Source of the DNA: an uncultured Alphaproteobacteria bacterium
GTDB lineage: Bacteria; Pseudomonadota; Alphaproteobacteria; Rs-D84
Length of the DNA: 64,000 nt
Reading direction: 5' to 3'
Assembly: GCA_944389265.1 (NCBI GenBank)
Contig: CALXLS010000002.1
Coordinates: 1-64,000, forward strand
The number at the start of each line of letters is the position of its first letter. Within the stretch, counting starts at the first letter, position 1. Below, in pieces: positions 8,638 to 17,544 of the stretch. The translations under genes and the position numbers were made by a program. The notes under the pieces were generated by a model that was not told the DNA's origin, made no database searches, and saw only the letters and a program-made list of their open reading frames with translations.

Positions 8638-8659
8638 CGTGACCTCCAAGGGTGCCACG
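8638..8659 (-). promoter_or_regulatory. Leader hairpin upstream of rplY
   Basis: On the reverse strand CGTG-GC-ACC, a six-base loop and GGT-CACG form a hairpin with a two-base bulge, about 35 bases upstream of rplY, followed by an A-rich stretch rather than T, so it is not a terminator. A possible autoregulatory leader; role inferred. Confidence 0.3.
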
Positions 8660-8701
8660 CAGGGCGTATTATTTATCAAAACTATTGAAAAATCAAGGTT
8701 T

Positions 8702-9265
8702 TTATTTATTTTCTAGTTGTAAAATCAAAAATCGTGCTCGTCCATAAGTTTTATCTTTCAAAACCACCCATTCATCGCCGGGTTCAACAAAATTAGAATT
8801 TTCCTGTTCCCATATAACTATTGCACCACTTTTTGCCTTTTTTGAAAACAATTCTATAAATTTTTGCCCTAAATCAGCAAAATCGTATGGTGCATCAACA
8901 AACACCACATCTATATTAGAAGACAACTTATTTACTGCGCTAAGTGCATCTATTTTTTCGACTTTTGCTTCATTACCTAACTTTAATTCTGCCAAATTTT
9001 TACGAATAGTTTTTATTGATTCTTCAGAAACATCAGTAAACAAGACCTCTGCATCAGGATATCTTGACAAGAACTCTATTCCCAAAGCACCGCTACCGGC
9101 AAACACATCCCAGACATGATATTTTTTTGCTGGTTCCAAGATACCAGAAGCCAGCATATTAAACAAAGCCTCGCGTGCTCTATTTTGTGTGGGACGTGCA
9201 TCCGCAGACAGATTTAATTTGCGGCCGTGAAATCTTCCTGAAATAATTTGCAATTTTGAATTCAT
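8702..9265 (-). CDS. rsmD: 16S rRNA (guanine966-N2)-methyltransferase
   Basis: Methylates G966 of 16S rRNA. 187 residues, normal length. Family pattern ISGRFHGRKLNL then ARPTQNRAREALFNML, the SAM-binding loop VWDVFAGSGALGIEFLSR, and a catalytic motif VDAPYD in place of the usual DPPY. It is divergent from tadA with only 17 bases between start codons, so each promoter must overlap the other gene's region. Confidence 0.93.
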   Translation of the reverse strand: MNSKLQIISGRFHGRKLNLSADARPTQNRAREALFNMLASGILEPAKKYHVWDVFAGSGALGIEFLSRYPDAEVLFTDVSEESIKTIRKNLAELKLGNEAKVEKIDALSAVNKLSSNIDVVFVDAPYDFADLGQKFIELFSKKAKSGAIVIWEQENSNFVEPGDEWVVLKDKTYGRARFLILQLENK

Positions 9266-9282
9266 ATTATAAAGTGTATAAC

Positions 9283-9741
9283 ATGTCGTTTATGAAGCAA
9301 GCCTTAAATTTAGCAAGTCGCGCACAATCACACGGTGATGTACCAATAGGTGCAGTAATTGTGAAAGACGGTAAAATAATTGCTCGTGGTGAAAACCAGG
9401 TTCAGGTGCTGGGTAATCCAACCCTACACGCAGAAATAGTCGCAATAAATAAGGCATGTAAGAAACTAAAATCTAAGTTCTTAGATGGTTGTGATATATA
9501 TGTAAGCCTTGAACCTTGTGCGATGTGCGCTACTGCAATATCTTTTGCAAGAATAAAGAACATATATTTTGCTGCATCCGATTTAAAGGGTGGTGGTATT
9601 TTAAACAATTCTAAAATATATGAAACAGATAAACATTTATGGAAACCTAAAGTTCATCAAATTAGTGAATACGCAGATGAATCTGCACAATTACTAAAAA
9701 CTTTTTTTCAAGAACGTAGGAAAATAAAAAACGGCGAATAA
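9283..9741 (+). CDS. tadA: tRNA-specific adenosine deaminase TadA
   Basis: Converts A34 to inosine in tRNA-Arg(ACG). 152 residues from ATG 9283. Zinc deaminase motifs HAEIVAI (zinc His, catalytic Glu) and PCAMCATAI (two zinc Cys), plus GDVPIGAVIV. The frame opens nine codons upstream at 9256, but that part overlaps the divergent rsmD start region and lacks homology. The ribosome site is weak. The stop overlaps the terminator stem. Confidence 0.93.
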   Translation: MSFMKQALNLASRAQSHGDVPIGAVIVKDGKIIARGENQVQVLGNPTLHAEIVAINKACKKLKSKFLDGCDIYVSLEPCAMCATAISFARIKNIYFAASDLKGGGILNNSKIYETDKHLWKPKVHQISEYADESAQLLKTFFQERRKIKNGE

Positions 9742-9752
9742 AATCGCCGTTA
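9729..9752. terminator. Terminator between tadA and gpmI
   Basis: AACGGCGA/TCGCCGTT stem that includes the tadA stop, with A/T-rich flanks for both strands. Confidence 0.75.
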
Positions 9753-9754
9753 AT

Positions 9755-11227
9755 TTATATTAAACTTTTCCCTGTCATATCACTAGGCTGCGGTAATCCC
9801 AACAATTTTAGCATAGTTGGTGCAATATCAGCCAAACCGCCATTAGCGACCGCAATATCTTCATTTGAAACCACAATAAAGTTTACAGGGTTAGTTGTAT
9901 GTGCGGTCCAAGGAAGATTATTTTCATCATCCCACATTTTTTCCGCATTACCATGGTCTGCAGTAATTAGAACAGTGCCGCCAAGATCCAAAACCGCTGG
10001 TACTAATCTAGATAATTGCGAATCTAAAAATTCCATGGCGCGAATAGCTGCGGGTTCATTACCTGTATGCCCAACCATATCACCATTTGCGTAATTTAAA
10101 ATAACGACATCAAATTTTGATAATTCTGGTAAAAGCGCATCTGTTATTTCACGTGCCGACATTTCTGGTTTTAAATCGAATGTGGCGACCGCCGGGGAAT
10201 CTATAAGAATTTTCTTTTCCCCAGGCAAATCAACATTACGTTCTGCATCAAAGAAATAAGTAACATGATTATACTTTTCAGTCTCTGCAATACGTAATTG
10301 CGTTTTTCCGTGTTCAGCCAAAACGTCACCCAAAGTATTTTCAACAGGAATATCTGGTAACAGAGCGGGGCAAAGCTCATTTAAACCTTCGCCATATTGG
10401 GAAAAACATAATATATGCGCATTAGTTTTAAGAATTGCGCGCACTATTTGACGTGCTCTATCACTACGGTAATTACCGAACAAAAAACCGTCTTTTTCTG
10501 TAATAGGCATATCACCAGATATTACAGTAGGTTTAATAAACTCATCAGTTTCACCACGTTCATAAGCATCTTTTAATGCATTATCAATTGTAGACGCAGT
10601 ATATTCAGCCATTGCATTTGCAATGGCGTTAAATGCAAGTTCAGTACGGTCTAAATTTTGGTTTCTGTCCATAGCATAATAACGCCCAGATAAAGTACCA
10701 AAGAAGGCTTGACCCGATGAAATGTAGTCTTTTAAATATTTCTTTATCAGTTTTATATATTCTGGAGCAGATTGCGGTAAAGTATCTCGACCATCTGCAA
10801 TAAAATGAATGCATAATTTCAAACCAGATTTTAAAACATAGGATGCTATTGTCATCATATCATTAACATCTGCATGTACGCGTCCGTCAGACATCAGCCC
10901 AGCCAGATGAACTATTCCGCCGTCTTTTTTCACTGAATCTATAAAGTTCTGCAAAGGTTTATTTGTACTCCAATCTTCTATTTGGAATCTGCGTAAAAAT
11001 TGATTTACGACACGACCAGAACCTATTGTAATATGCCCAACTTCAGAATTACCCATTGTACCGTCTGGTAATCCAACAGCAGGGCCACTAGCATTCAATT
11101 CTGAACGAGGGTATTTTTCCAACAAGGATTGAAAGAAAGGCATATTTGCCTCTGCTACTGCGTTATGTTTACTGTCGGTGTTAATTCCAACTCCGTCCAT
11201 TATACACAAAACTAATGGTTTATTCAT
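9755..11227 (-). CDS. gpmI: 2,3-bisphosphoglycerate-independent phosphoglycerate mutase
   Basis: Interconverts 3- and 2-phosphoglycerate with two metal ions. 490 residues, slightly below the usual 510. The metal site MDGVGI near the N-terminus, the catalytic serine in GTMGNSEVGH, HFIADGRDTLPQSAPEY, SGRYYAMDRNQNLDRTELAF and the C-terminal LITADHGNAE are all present, so it should be active. No adjacent co-transcribed gene is evident. Confidence 0.96.
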   Translation of the reverse strand: MNKPLVLCIMDGVGINTDSKHNAVAEANMPFFQSLLEKYPRSELNASGPAVGLPDGTMGNSEVGHITIGSGRVVNQFLRRFQIEDWSTNKPLQNFIDSVKKDGGIVHLAGLMSDGRVHADVNDMMTIASYVLKSGLKLCIHFIADGRDTLPQSAPEYIKLIKKYLKDYISSGQAFFGTLSGRYYAMDRNQNLDRTELAFNAIANAMAEYTASTIDNALKDAYERGETDEFIKPTVISGDMPITEKDGFLFGNYRSDRARQIVRAILKTNAHILCFSQYGEGLNELCPALLPDIPVENTLGDVLAEHGKTQLRIAETEKYNHVTYFFDAERNVDLPGEKKILIDSPAVATFDLKPEMSAREITDALLPELSKFDVVILNYANGDMVGHTGNEPAAIRAMEFLDSQLSRLVPAVLDLGGTVLITADHGNAEKMWDDENNLPWTAHTTNPVNFIVVSNEDIAVANGGLADIAPTMLKLLGLPQPSDMTGKSLI

Positions 11228-11359
11228 TTTTCCCCCAAATATTTATTTCAACTTAGCAAGGGTATCATAAGGCTTTTTTGATTGCAAAACAAAAAGAAAA
11301 ATTGTATAAATGTTATGTATATAGGAAGTCTTTCATAAAGAATATAAAGAGATAAGGAA

Positions 11360-11773
11360 ATGAGTGGAAAACCTTTTACACCGACTGCTGTTGATGAGCA
11401 TATTGGCCAACGCGTCCAATTACGACGCGTAATGATGGGTTTATCGCAAAAAGATTTGGCTAAAATATGCGGTGTGACATTCCAACAGATACAAAAATAT
11501 GAAAGTGCAGGGAACCGTATTTCTGCTTCACGCTTATTTGAATTAAGCACCGCACTGGAAACCCCTGTATCATTTTTCTTTTCGGGGCTTCCTGGTAATA
11601 TGCCTGAAACTAATCGTACTGGGAAAATTGCACGTGTATCAGAACAAAAAAATGATGACCCTTTATCAAAGAATGAATCTTTGCAATTAATAAACCTTTA
11701 TTGGAAATTACCGAATGACGAACAAAGAAAAATCGTCATGAAGATGCTAAAAACTTTAAATGGTGTAGAATAA
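11360..11773 (+). CDS. Cro/CI-type HTH transcriptional regulator
   Basis: 137 residues. An HTH_3 domain at about 12-70 (IGQRVQLRRVMMGLSQKDLA, then GVTFQQIQKYESAGNRISASRLFELS) matches the short XRE regulators widespread in Alphaproteobacteria. The C-terminal helical part (ESLQLINLYWKLPNDEQRK) probably mediates dimerisation. No target is visible. AAGGAA precedes the ATG. It is monocistronic. Confidence 0.9.
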   Translation: MSGKPFTPTAVDEHIGQRVQLRRVMMGLSQKDLAKICGVTFQQIQKYESAGNRISASRLFELSTALETPVSFFFSGLPGNMPETNRTGKIARVSEQKNDDPLSKNESLQLINLYWKLPNDEQRKIVMKMLKTLNGVE

Positions 11774-11799
11774 AAAACGCTATTAAAATAGCGTTTTTT
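11774..11799. terminator. Terminator after the HTH regulator gene
   Basis: AAAACGCTAT/ATAGCGTTTT perfect stem with a TAAA loop and T run. Confidence 0.9.
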
Positions 11800-11821
11800 A
11801 TTTACTGTTATTTGTTTCCTG

Positions 11822-12955
11822 TTATTGACCTTTTACACAAGAATTATATTCTTCAGGATCAACTGCCAACCAACATTGTTTTTTTATATCGACGCTATTT
11901 TTTGTTTGCCCGTCTCCATATTGCATATCTGTTTTTGAATATGCAGATGCAGTTTGGCAAGTACCAGTATCCTCGTTATAATATTGCCCAGTATCACAAA
12001 TCATGCAGACACCGTTATTTCTATTTGCGCCCCCCTTAACGCCATCACCGCACACTTCACAGCTAGTATCACCGACAGCAGGGAATGCAGTTCCTGGTTC
12101 AGAGCAAAAATACTTTACACAACTACCAGATTCCTCCAAAGTGTGTTTAGAACTATCATATTTTTCGCGCGAAAAGTTCTGACAAAAAGTCATATTTTGC
12201 GTTGCACAAATATCCACACTTATAGGCTCACAGTCTGTACCTGCAGCATTTGCTTGATATCCTGTTGCGCATAACAATTTCTGCTGTCCGACTGCTAAAT
12301 TTACAGAAGACACAAAAGAATCTATACTTTTCCAATTATCTCTGCCACAGCACACCTGAACAGGTGCTGCAATAACACCATGCTGCAAAAACTTAATTAC
12401 CCCCAAAACAACATCACATTCTGGGTCTGTACCCCATTGATTAAAGCCAGTTACTTCAAATTCTTTTTGATCTGCGTCTTCCCCCCAAGTTTTCATACTA
12501 ACTCCACTAAACTTTCCACCACTTGAAGTATTAAATACCGTTTCATCGCAAGTCATAGGCGTAGAAGTTTGAGACAAACAGTTTGGTCCGCTATAACCAC
12601 TTTCGCACATCCAAGCACATTTATCATAACTAAACCCAGACGGCCAATAATACATTGTCCAAGATTTTTTCTTTTTTCTTTTGTTAGCACATTGAATTTG
12701 ATAAGGGCAGAAATAACCACCATGTTCCACAATAGTATTAGCAACTATACCAACAAGTCCCCATTCATCACCCCATGTTCCATGGGTTCCGCCTTTACCT
12801 ATACCACCAGCAATTATAAAATCCCCATATGACCCAGTAGCGGTTTTTCCACCATCATACCCCCAAGCCCCCCACATTGCTTGATTTAAATTAATGGCAA
12901 ATGCATGTGTTGAACAAAACAATCCCAGCAAAAAAGCAACTGACAATCTCTTCAT
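11822..12955 (-). CDS. Secreted Cys-rich protein of unknown function
   Basis: Not recognised. 377 residues. A Sec signal peptide (MKRLSVAFLLGLFCSTHAFA) is followed by a Gly/Trp-rich segment (QAMWGAWGYDGGKTATGSYG) and many cysteines. These include an EGF-like knot (CAWMCESGYSGPNC, about 112-126) and C-terminal CEVCGDG and CMICDTGQYYNEDTGTC. Most Cys occur in pairs, pointing to disulfides outside the cytoplasm. It starts nine bases after the stop of the 817-residue gene and uses AAGGTG as ribosome site, so the two form an operon and probably work together. Confidence 0.75.
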   Translation of the reverse strand: MKRLSVAFLLGLFCSTHAFAINLNQAMWGAWGYDGGKTATGSYGDFIIAGGIGKGGTHGTWGDEWGLVGIVANTIVEHGGYFCPYQIQCANKRKKKKSWTMYYWPSGFSYDKCAWMCESGYSGPNCLSQTSTPMTCDETVFNTSSGGKFSGVSMKTWGEDADQKEFEVTGFNQWGTDPECDVVLGVIKFLQHGVIAAPVQVCCGRDNWKSIDSFVSSVNLAVGQQKLLCATGYQANAAGTDCEPISVDICATQNMTFCQNFSREKYDSSKHTLEESGSCVKYFCSEPGTAFPAVGDTSCEVCGDGVKGGANRNNGVCMICDTGQYYNEDTGTCQTASAYSKTDMQYGDGQTKNSVDIKKQCWLAVDPEEYNSCVKGQ

Positions 12956-12964
12956 ATTTTCACC

Positions 12965-15418
12965 TTAATTACCTGGCACCACATAACAAACGCCATTTTC
13001 ATAATATCCATTTCCTAGCAAAGAACATCTACCCTGATACCATGCATCTGTAAAGGTACATTCATCACGCGCCAAATCATACGATGCGACAGGTTCTTTG
13101 TCTGTTTCATTATAATCTAAACATGCAATCATAGTTGAATTTTCCACACATCTTCCCCATGTTGTATTATCTGTACTACCAGCATAAACAGAACTATAGA
13201 AAGCCTTTAATAAGTTACCCTCTGTATTATCTGCGTCTAACCAATAACCATCTAAACTTTCACATATATCCATCATCATATAATCCATTTCTTCCACAAC
13301 ATCAGCAATTATACGTTCTACCTGTTGTTGTGTTTGTGTAGGCAAGGTACTAAATGAATTTTCTTGACCTGGTACACCACAATTATCCACAGCAAATTGT
13401 TTTATGTTTGCAGCCAGAGAAGCAGTTGAACTGCTACTAGCCGCATCATTTATAGTTCCAGGATTTTTGCTTCTACAATTCCACGGGAACCCTTGAGTTC
13501 CACTTGTCGGTGTACACAAATCTTGAACATAGCTATTTACTGCCGTTTCACAGCCTTCTGTCACACGAACCGTATCAACCGTATCAACGAAAGCCAACAA
13601 AGCAGTTAACCCACACATCTGATTAGCATTTAACCCACTTACATTATTACCGACAGTCAATCTGCCATTACCATCGAATTCGCAGCCTTCGGTATCACCA
13701 TACAAGGATGCACACGCAATAACCTGGTCTTGGCACATTTCTTTTGCGGCATAAGCGCTAATAGCACCAGCATATTGAGATGTAGTATTATCAAAATCCT
13801 TCAAAGCATTAGTCTGTGTATCATAACATTCAGCCATTGTGCTAACACAGGACATTTTAACTTCTTCTATCTTTTCATCTTGGGCCTGAGCAATTTCAAT
13901 CAACGCCTGACGTTTAAATTCTTCCCAAACGATATCAGATATATCACGACAAGTATCTAGTGCAGTTTCAGCAAACATACGTTTTGAATCTAAATAAGAA
14001 TTAAACTGTGCGTTTTGCCCCAAAACATCATCTGACGCGCCATCCAAAGTTATCAAATTCTGCAATTGGAATAAACGCGGTGAATAAATTGCGTCACCCG
14101 TACTTTGGTTAATATAAGCACCGGTATAATCCAAACACTTCTTATAATTTGCACCGCATGCCACATCTGTTGTTAAAGCATTTTTTACTTTTGTTATGCA
14201 TTCATTTACGTCTGCAGAATTATGCGAACGATATTCTTCCAGACGTGCTTCACGCAAATATTTTTCCGCAGTACGAACGGTTTGTTGCAGACTTTCTTTC
14301 TGAGAATTTATTTTCTTCTCATATGTATTACAATCCTGAGTAATTAATATTGCATACGCGCTTTTTGCCATAGTCAAAACCGCATTATTTTCACACGAAT
14401 CTGCGATTAATTGCAAACACTGTTTATGTGCCTGATTATAAAGTTCCTGACCTTCCAAAGAAGCCAAATCAACACCGCCAGAATTATCAAATATTGAATT
14501 AGAATTACCACTCCAAATATCATCTAAATCTGTGGAAAAGTCCAAAGACAAAACACCCAATGACGTTCCGCTATTATAACTACTAGAGGCCTTTTTATTT
14601 CCTGATAACAAGTCACCAATTTCTTCAAGCATTGATGCCGCACCACTAGTATCATTTTTAATAGCATTTTCACCTTCTGTTGCGCTGTACATAGCAGCAA
14701 CTTCTTCTGCAGTTTTATCAACGGCATTCAAATTATTGTCTTCAAATCTCGCCAGAAGATTTACCGCTTCATCCAATGCGTCTTCTGTTTCACGAAATTC
14801 TGTATATTTTGAACTACAAAAACATCTGCGGTAAGTGTCATTCGCATTTGCACAGAACTGATCCATACAAGTTGCATATGCCTCACGACAAGTGGCATAA
14901 CCACCACCAATTTTTGAAATATCATCAAATACAGCCGTTGCACGCGCCATAGATGAACGCGATGCACCAGCAACTGCAGAAGATGCCGCTGCACGCGCTG
15001 TGTTATTGGCGGTAGCACTTCTAACAACATTCGAAGACGCAGCACGTGATGTTGTTGCACCATTTGAAACAGTACTTTGTCTAACCGCACTACGTCCAGA
15101 ATTCACAACATTCTGACTTGTGGGCACTGACGTACTTCTAGCAACCGTTGCTGCCGGTCGTTGTGTTGCACTACGCGAAACCGTATTAGAAGCAGACCTG
15201 CTACTTGAAATCGTATTACCCGCCCCATTGTTTGAAACACTTACAACGTCTTTACCGCTTGCACGCTGTGGCGCGACATTAGTTGTCGCCGCAACAGTAT
15301 TTTGAACCGTTCCGGAACGTGGGTTAGGGGCTTGTGCGGCAAAACCGCTACTTGCAAAACAGCAAATAGCAAAAACATACAAAGAACTTTTACAAAAATT
15401 CGCGATACGTAAGTTCAA
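12965..15418 (-). CDS. Secreted protein of the CMDQFC family (paralogue of the 54984 gene)
   Basis: Not recognised in any named family. 817 residues. A signal peptide (about 1-28) is followed by a Ser/Thr/Asn/Arg/Ala-rich low-complexity tract (29-165). The conserved core has C177-6-C184-4-C189 (ATCREAYATCMDQFC), then YRRCFCS, EGENAIKNDTS, QDCNTYEKKI, HNSADVNEC, CGANYKKCLD and IVWEEFKRQAL. The same motifs in the same order and near-identical cysteine spacing occur in the 907-residue protein at 54984. The start is TTG 15418, preceded by AAGAGAG. It is probably exported and disulfide-bonded; the low-complexity tract could be glycosylated or span the wall. First gene of a two-gene operon. Confidence 0.75.
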   Translation of the reverse strand: MNLRIANFCKSSLYVFAICCFASSGFAAQAPNPRSGTVQNTVAATTNVAPQRASGKDVVSVSNNGAGNTISSSRSASNTVSRSATQRPAATVARSTSVPTSQNVVNSGRSAVRQSTVSNGATTSRAASSNVVRSATANNTARAAASSAVAGASRSSMARATAVFDDISKIGGGYATCREAYATCMDQFCANANDTYRRCFCSSKYTEFRETEDALDEAVNLLARFEDNNLNAVDKTAEEVAAMYSATEGENAIKNDTSGAASMLEEIGDLLSGNKKASSSYNSGTSLGVLSLDFSTDLDDIWSGNSNSIFDNSGGVDLASLEGQELYNQAHKQCLQLIADSCENNAVLTMAKSAYAILITQDCNTYEKKINSQKESLQQTVRTAEKYLREARLEEYRSHNSADVNECITKVKNALTTDVACGANYKKCLDYTGAYINQSTGDAIYSPRLFQLQNLITLDGASDDVLGQNAQFNSYLDSKRMFAETALDTCRDISDIVWEEFKRQALIEIAQAQDEKIEEVKMSCVSTMAECYDTQTNALKDFDNTTSQYAGAISAYAAKEMCQDQVIACASLYGDTEGCEFDGNGRLTVGNNVSGLNANQMCGLTALLAFVDTVDTVRVTEGCETAVNSYVQDLCTPTSGTQGFPWNCRSKNPGTINDAASSSSTASLAANIKQFAVDNCGVPGQENSFSTLPTQTQQQVERIIADVVEEMDYMMMDICESLDGYWLDADNTEGNLLKAFYSSVYAGSTDNTTWGRCVENSTMIACLDYNETDKEPVASYDLARDECTFTDAWYQGRCSLLGNGYYENGVCYVVPGN

Positions 15419-15477
15419 AATATTATTCTCTCTTGTTATATTTTATCACGTTTCACATAAATTAATCAATACTGAAT

Positions 15478-16110
15478 TTACTCTATGCAACAATTTACTG
15501 CATTTTTTACCCAGTCACCTAAACGTCTTACAGCTGATTTTGACTCTTTAAGATCTTGTTTATTAATATTACCTTGTTTTTCTGTTTTTTTTACAGACTT
15601 AGATGAAGACAAATTGCACTGGAACTTTTCTAGCATAGCCTTGTCATAAACGTCTGAGGCAACTTTTTTCACTCCGGTCAAATCAATCAAGTCCATATTC
15701 AACCCCCAGAACAAAGAATACAATTCATAAGACTTATTAAACAAATCATAAGCATCTTTTGTATTACCTGCGGACAATGCCTTTGTGCCAACTTCCATAA
15801 CTCTCATGGACGCTGCCAATAAATGTTTAGATATGCACCATACTTCTCCGTTTTCTGCGGTAGATTTTTTTACTATACGTTCCATTAATTCTTTACGCAT
15901 ATCACGTACAGTATTTATCAAATCATAAAAACCTGTTTTTTGGGTTTTAGCACCACTAAAGAAAAAATGCTCTTCCAAGGAAATCAAATTCATCAATGCA
16001 ATAGATAAATCTTGATCCGACGACAAATCCAAAGGATTTACTTTTTTGGATGCATCTACTTTCTCAATCATTTCTTCCATTGACATTTTTTTATTTTTTA
16101 CTGATTTCAT
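15478..16110 (-). CDS. Cytosolic helical protein of unknown function, partner of the CPVC membrane protein
   Basis: Not recognised by name. 210 residues with no signal peptide. Mostly helical, with DLSSDQDLSIALMNLISLEE, EEHFFF and WCISKHLLAASMRVMEVG as likely conserved blocks, and a basic C-terminal linker rich in Lys and Ser. It starts 16 bases after the stop of the CPVC gene, so they are co-transcribed. From memory a similar gene pair exists in candidate-phyla genomes; this cannot be verified here. Confidence 0.6.
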   Translation of the reverse strand: MKSVKNKKMSMEEMIEKVDASKKVNPLDLSSDQDLSIALMNLISLEEHFFFSGAKTQKTGFYDLINTVRDMRKELMERIVKKSTAENGEVWCISKHLLAASMRVMEVGTKALSAGNTKDAYDLFNKSYELYSLFWGLNMDLIDLTGVKKVASDVYDKAMLEKFQCNLSSSKSVKKTEKQGNINKQDLKESKSAVRRLGDWVKNAVNCCIE

Positions 16111-16126
16111 CTCTAAAACCTCTTAG

Positions 16127-16636
16127 TTATTTTGTAATCAACCAGAAAATAGCAGTTGCTATAAAAAGGAAGAACAAAGGCACTACAACTTTTTGGAAAG
16201 CAAATTTTGCATGTCCACCATTTTCGCGTTTTATTTTTATATACCAACGCGCTCCCAGATAGAAAGCAACTGTTCCGACTATCGTTCCCAATAAGAACTT
16301 ATCAATTCCCCACAGGGTATTTGCACCAAATGTAATGCCAGGCAATAAATAAACCATTCCCAACAGAGCATAATAGAACACAAAAGGAACAACAATCTGC
16401 CAAAAAGCACTTTTAACGCCATGTTTTTTTAACCACCCAGCAGTCCAAAAGAACAAGGACAAAGTCAAACCACCTGCCCATATTCCAGTAATAACATCAT
16501 CTACGCCCAGCAAGCGCGCACCTTCTAAGCCCGCACCAACCGCAACCGTACAAACAGGACACATCGCCATAGCTGCAGGCACCAAGAAAACCACTGCCAC
16601 AACTGCACACAGAAACAACAAAATTGCTTTTTTCAT
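16127..16636 (-). CDS. Polytopic membrane protein with CPVC motif
   Basis: 169 residues. A signal-like first segment (AILLFLCAVVAVVFLVPAAM) ends just before MCPVCTVAVGAGLEGARLLG, where a CxxC pair sits at the membrane boundary. Four further hydrophobic segments follow (about 50-65, 80-98, 110-128, 148-167). The CxxC suggests redox activity or metal binding, but the second cysteine is followed by a Gly-rich helix, unlike thioredoxins. Function unknown. It is the upstream gene of a pair with the 210-residue protein. Confidence 0.65.
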   Translation of the reverse strand: MKKAILLFLCAVVAVVFLVPAAMAMCPVCTVAVGAGLEGARLLGVDDVITGIWAGGLTLSLFFWTAGWLKKHGVKSAFWQIVVPFVFYYALLGMVYLLPGITFGANTLWGIDKFLLGTIVGTVAFYLGARWYIKIKRENGGHAKFAFQKVVVPLFFLFIATAIFWLITK

Positions 16637-16697
16637 TATTAAAAACCTTCCTTATATTTAACTTTTATTAAATCGTACAAAAATACCTACATGTCGG

Positions 16698-17543
16698 TCA
16701 ATATGATTTTATCACACCTCTCATATGGGCACTACGCGCCCGCGGGTTTACATTCAATTCTTCTTCTGTCGGCACTTCTGTCTTTACACTTTTAAATCTA
16801 GCTTCTTCGACTATCGGCAACCGCGGGTCACCAACAGGCGAAGTCCATTGTTTAAAAGTATTTTTAACAATTCTGTCTTCCAAAGAATGAAAAGTAACAC
16901 ATATACATTTTCCTCCAACTTTTAGTAAATCAGGGACTGAATTTAATGCTCTTTCCAACTCACCCATTTCATCATTTACTGCGATTCTTAAAGCCTGAAA
17001 TACAGGTGCTACATCTTTTGGACTATATATCAAACTTTTCAATTCCAATGTTGTTTTGGGTTTCGCATTTTTCATAGCGTTTGCCAGCACGCCTGCCTTT
17101 TTTACATCACCATAATTACGCAAAATTTTCGCCAAGTCTTCTACTGATAATTTCTCTATTAAATCCGCTGCAGAATCTCCTGCTTCTGACATTCTCATAT
17201 CTAATGGACCATCTGCACGAAAAGAAAAACCACGTTCTGGTATATCTATCTGCATAGAAGAAATACCTAAATCAAAAACAATCGCATCAAATTGTTCTGT
17301 TAATTCTGATATATTTGAAAAAGGTTTTGGTATCAAATCAAATTTATCTGGAAATTCTTTTTTTAAATTCTCTGCATCTGATATTACATTAGGGTCTCTA
17401 TCAAATGCGACAACTTCCGCGCCAGATTCCAAAAAAGCACGTGAATAACCACCTGCGCCAAAAGTAGCATCAACAATCTTTTTGCCTTGGATATCACCCA
17501 AAGCATTTATAACTGCGTTTAATAAGACAGGTATATGTTTCAT
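16698..17543 (-). CDS. rsmH: 16S rRNA (cytosine1402-N4)-methyltransferase
   Basis: Methylates C1402 in the ribosomal decoding centre. 281 residues. HIPVLLNAVINAL, the SAM loop VDATFGAGGYSRAFL, FDLGISSMQIDIPERGFSFR, DGPLDMRM and CVTFHSLEDRIVKNTF are all RsmH signatures. It starts one base after the dnaE stop, so it is translated from the dnaE transcript. In most bacteria this gene sits in the division and cell-wall cluster next to mraZ and ftsL; here it does not. Confidence 0.95.
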   Translation of the reverse strand: MKHIPVLLNAVINALGDIQGKKIVDATFGAGGYSRAFLESGAEVVAFDRDPNVISDAENLKKEFPDKFDLIPKPFSNISELTEQFDAIVFDLGISSMQIDIPERGFSFRADGPLDMRMSEAGDSAADLIEKLSVEDLAKILRNYGDVKKAGVLANAMKNAKPKTTLELKSLIYSPKDVAPVFQALRIAVNDEMGELERALNSVPDLLKVGGKCICVTFHSLEDRIVKNTFKQWTSPVGDPRLPIVEEARFKSVKTEVPTEEELNVNPRARSAHMRGVIKSY

Positions 17544-17544
17544 A

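Noticed and set aside
11248-11550. 100-codon reverse ORF overlapping the HTH regulator gene
   Set aside because: Antisense shadow of a clear HTH gene, with no homology.
13135-15305. Forward-strand ORFs opposite the 817-residue secreted gene
   Set aside because: Antisense shadows without ribosome sites or recognisable domains.
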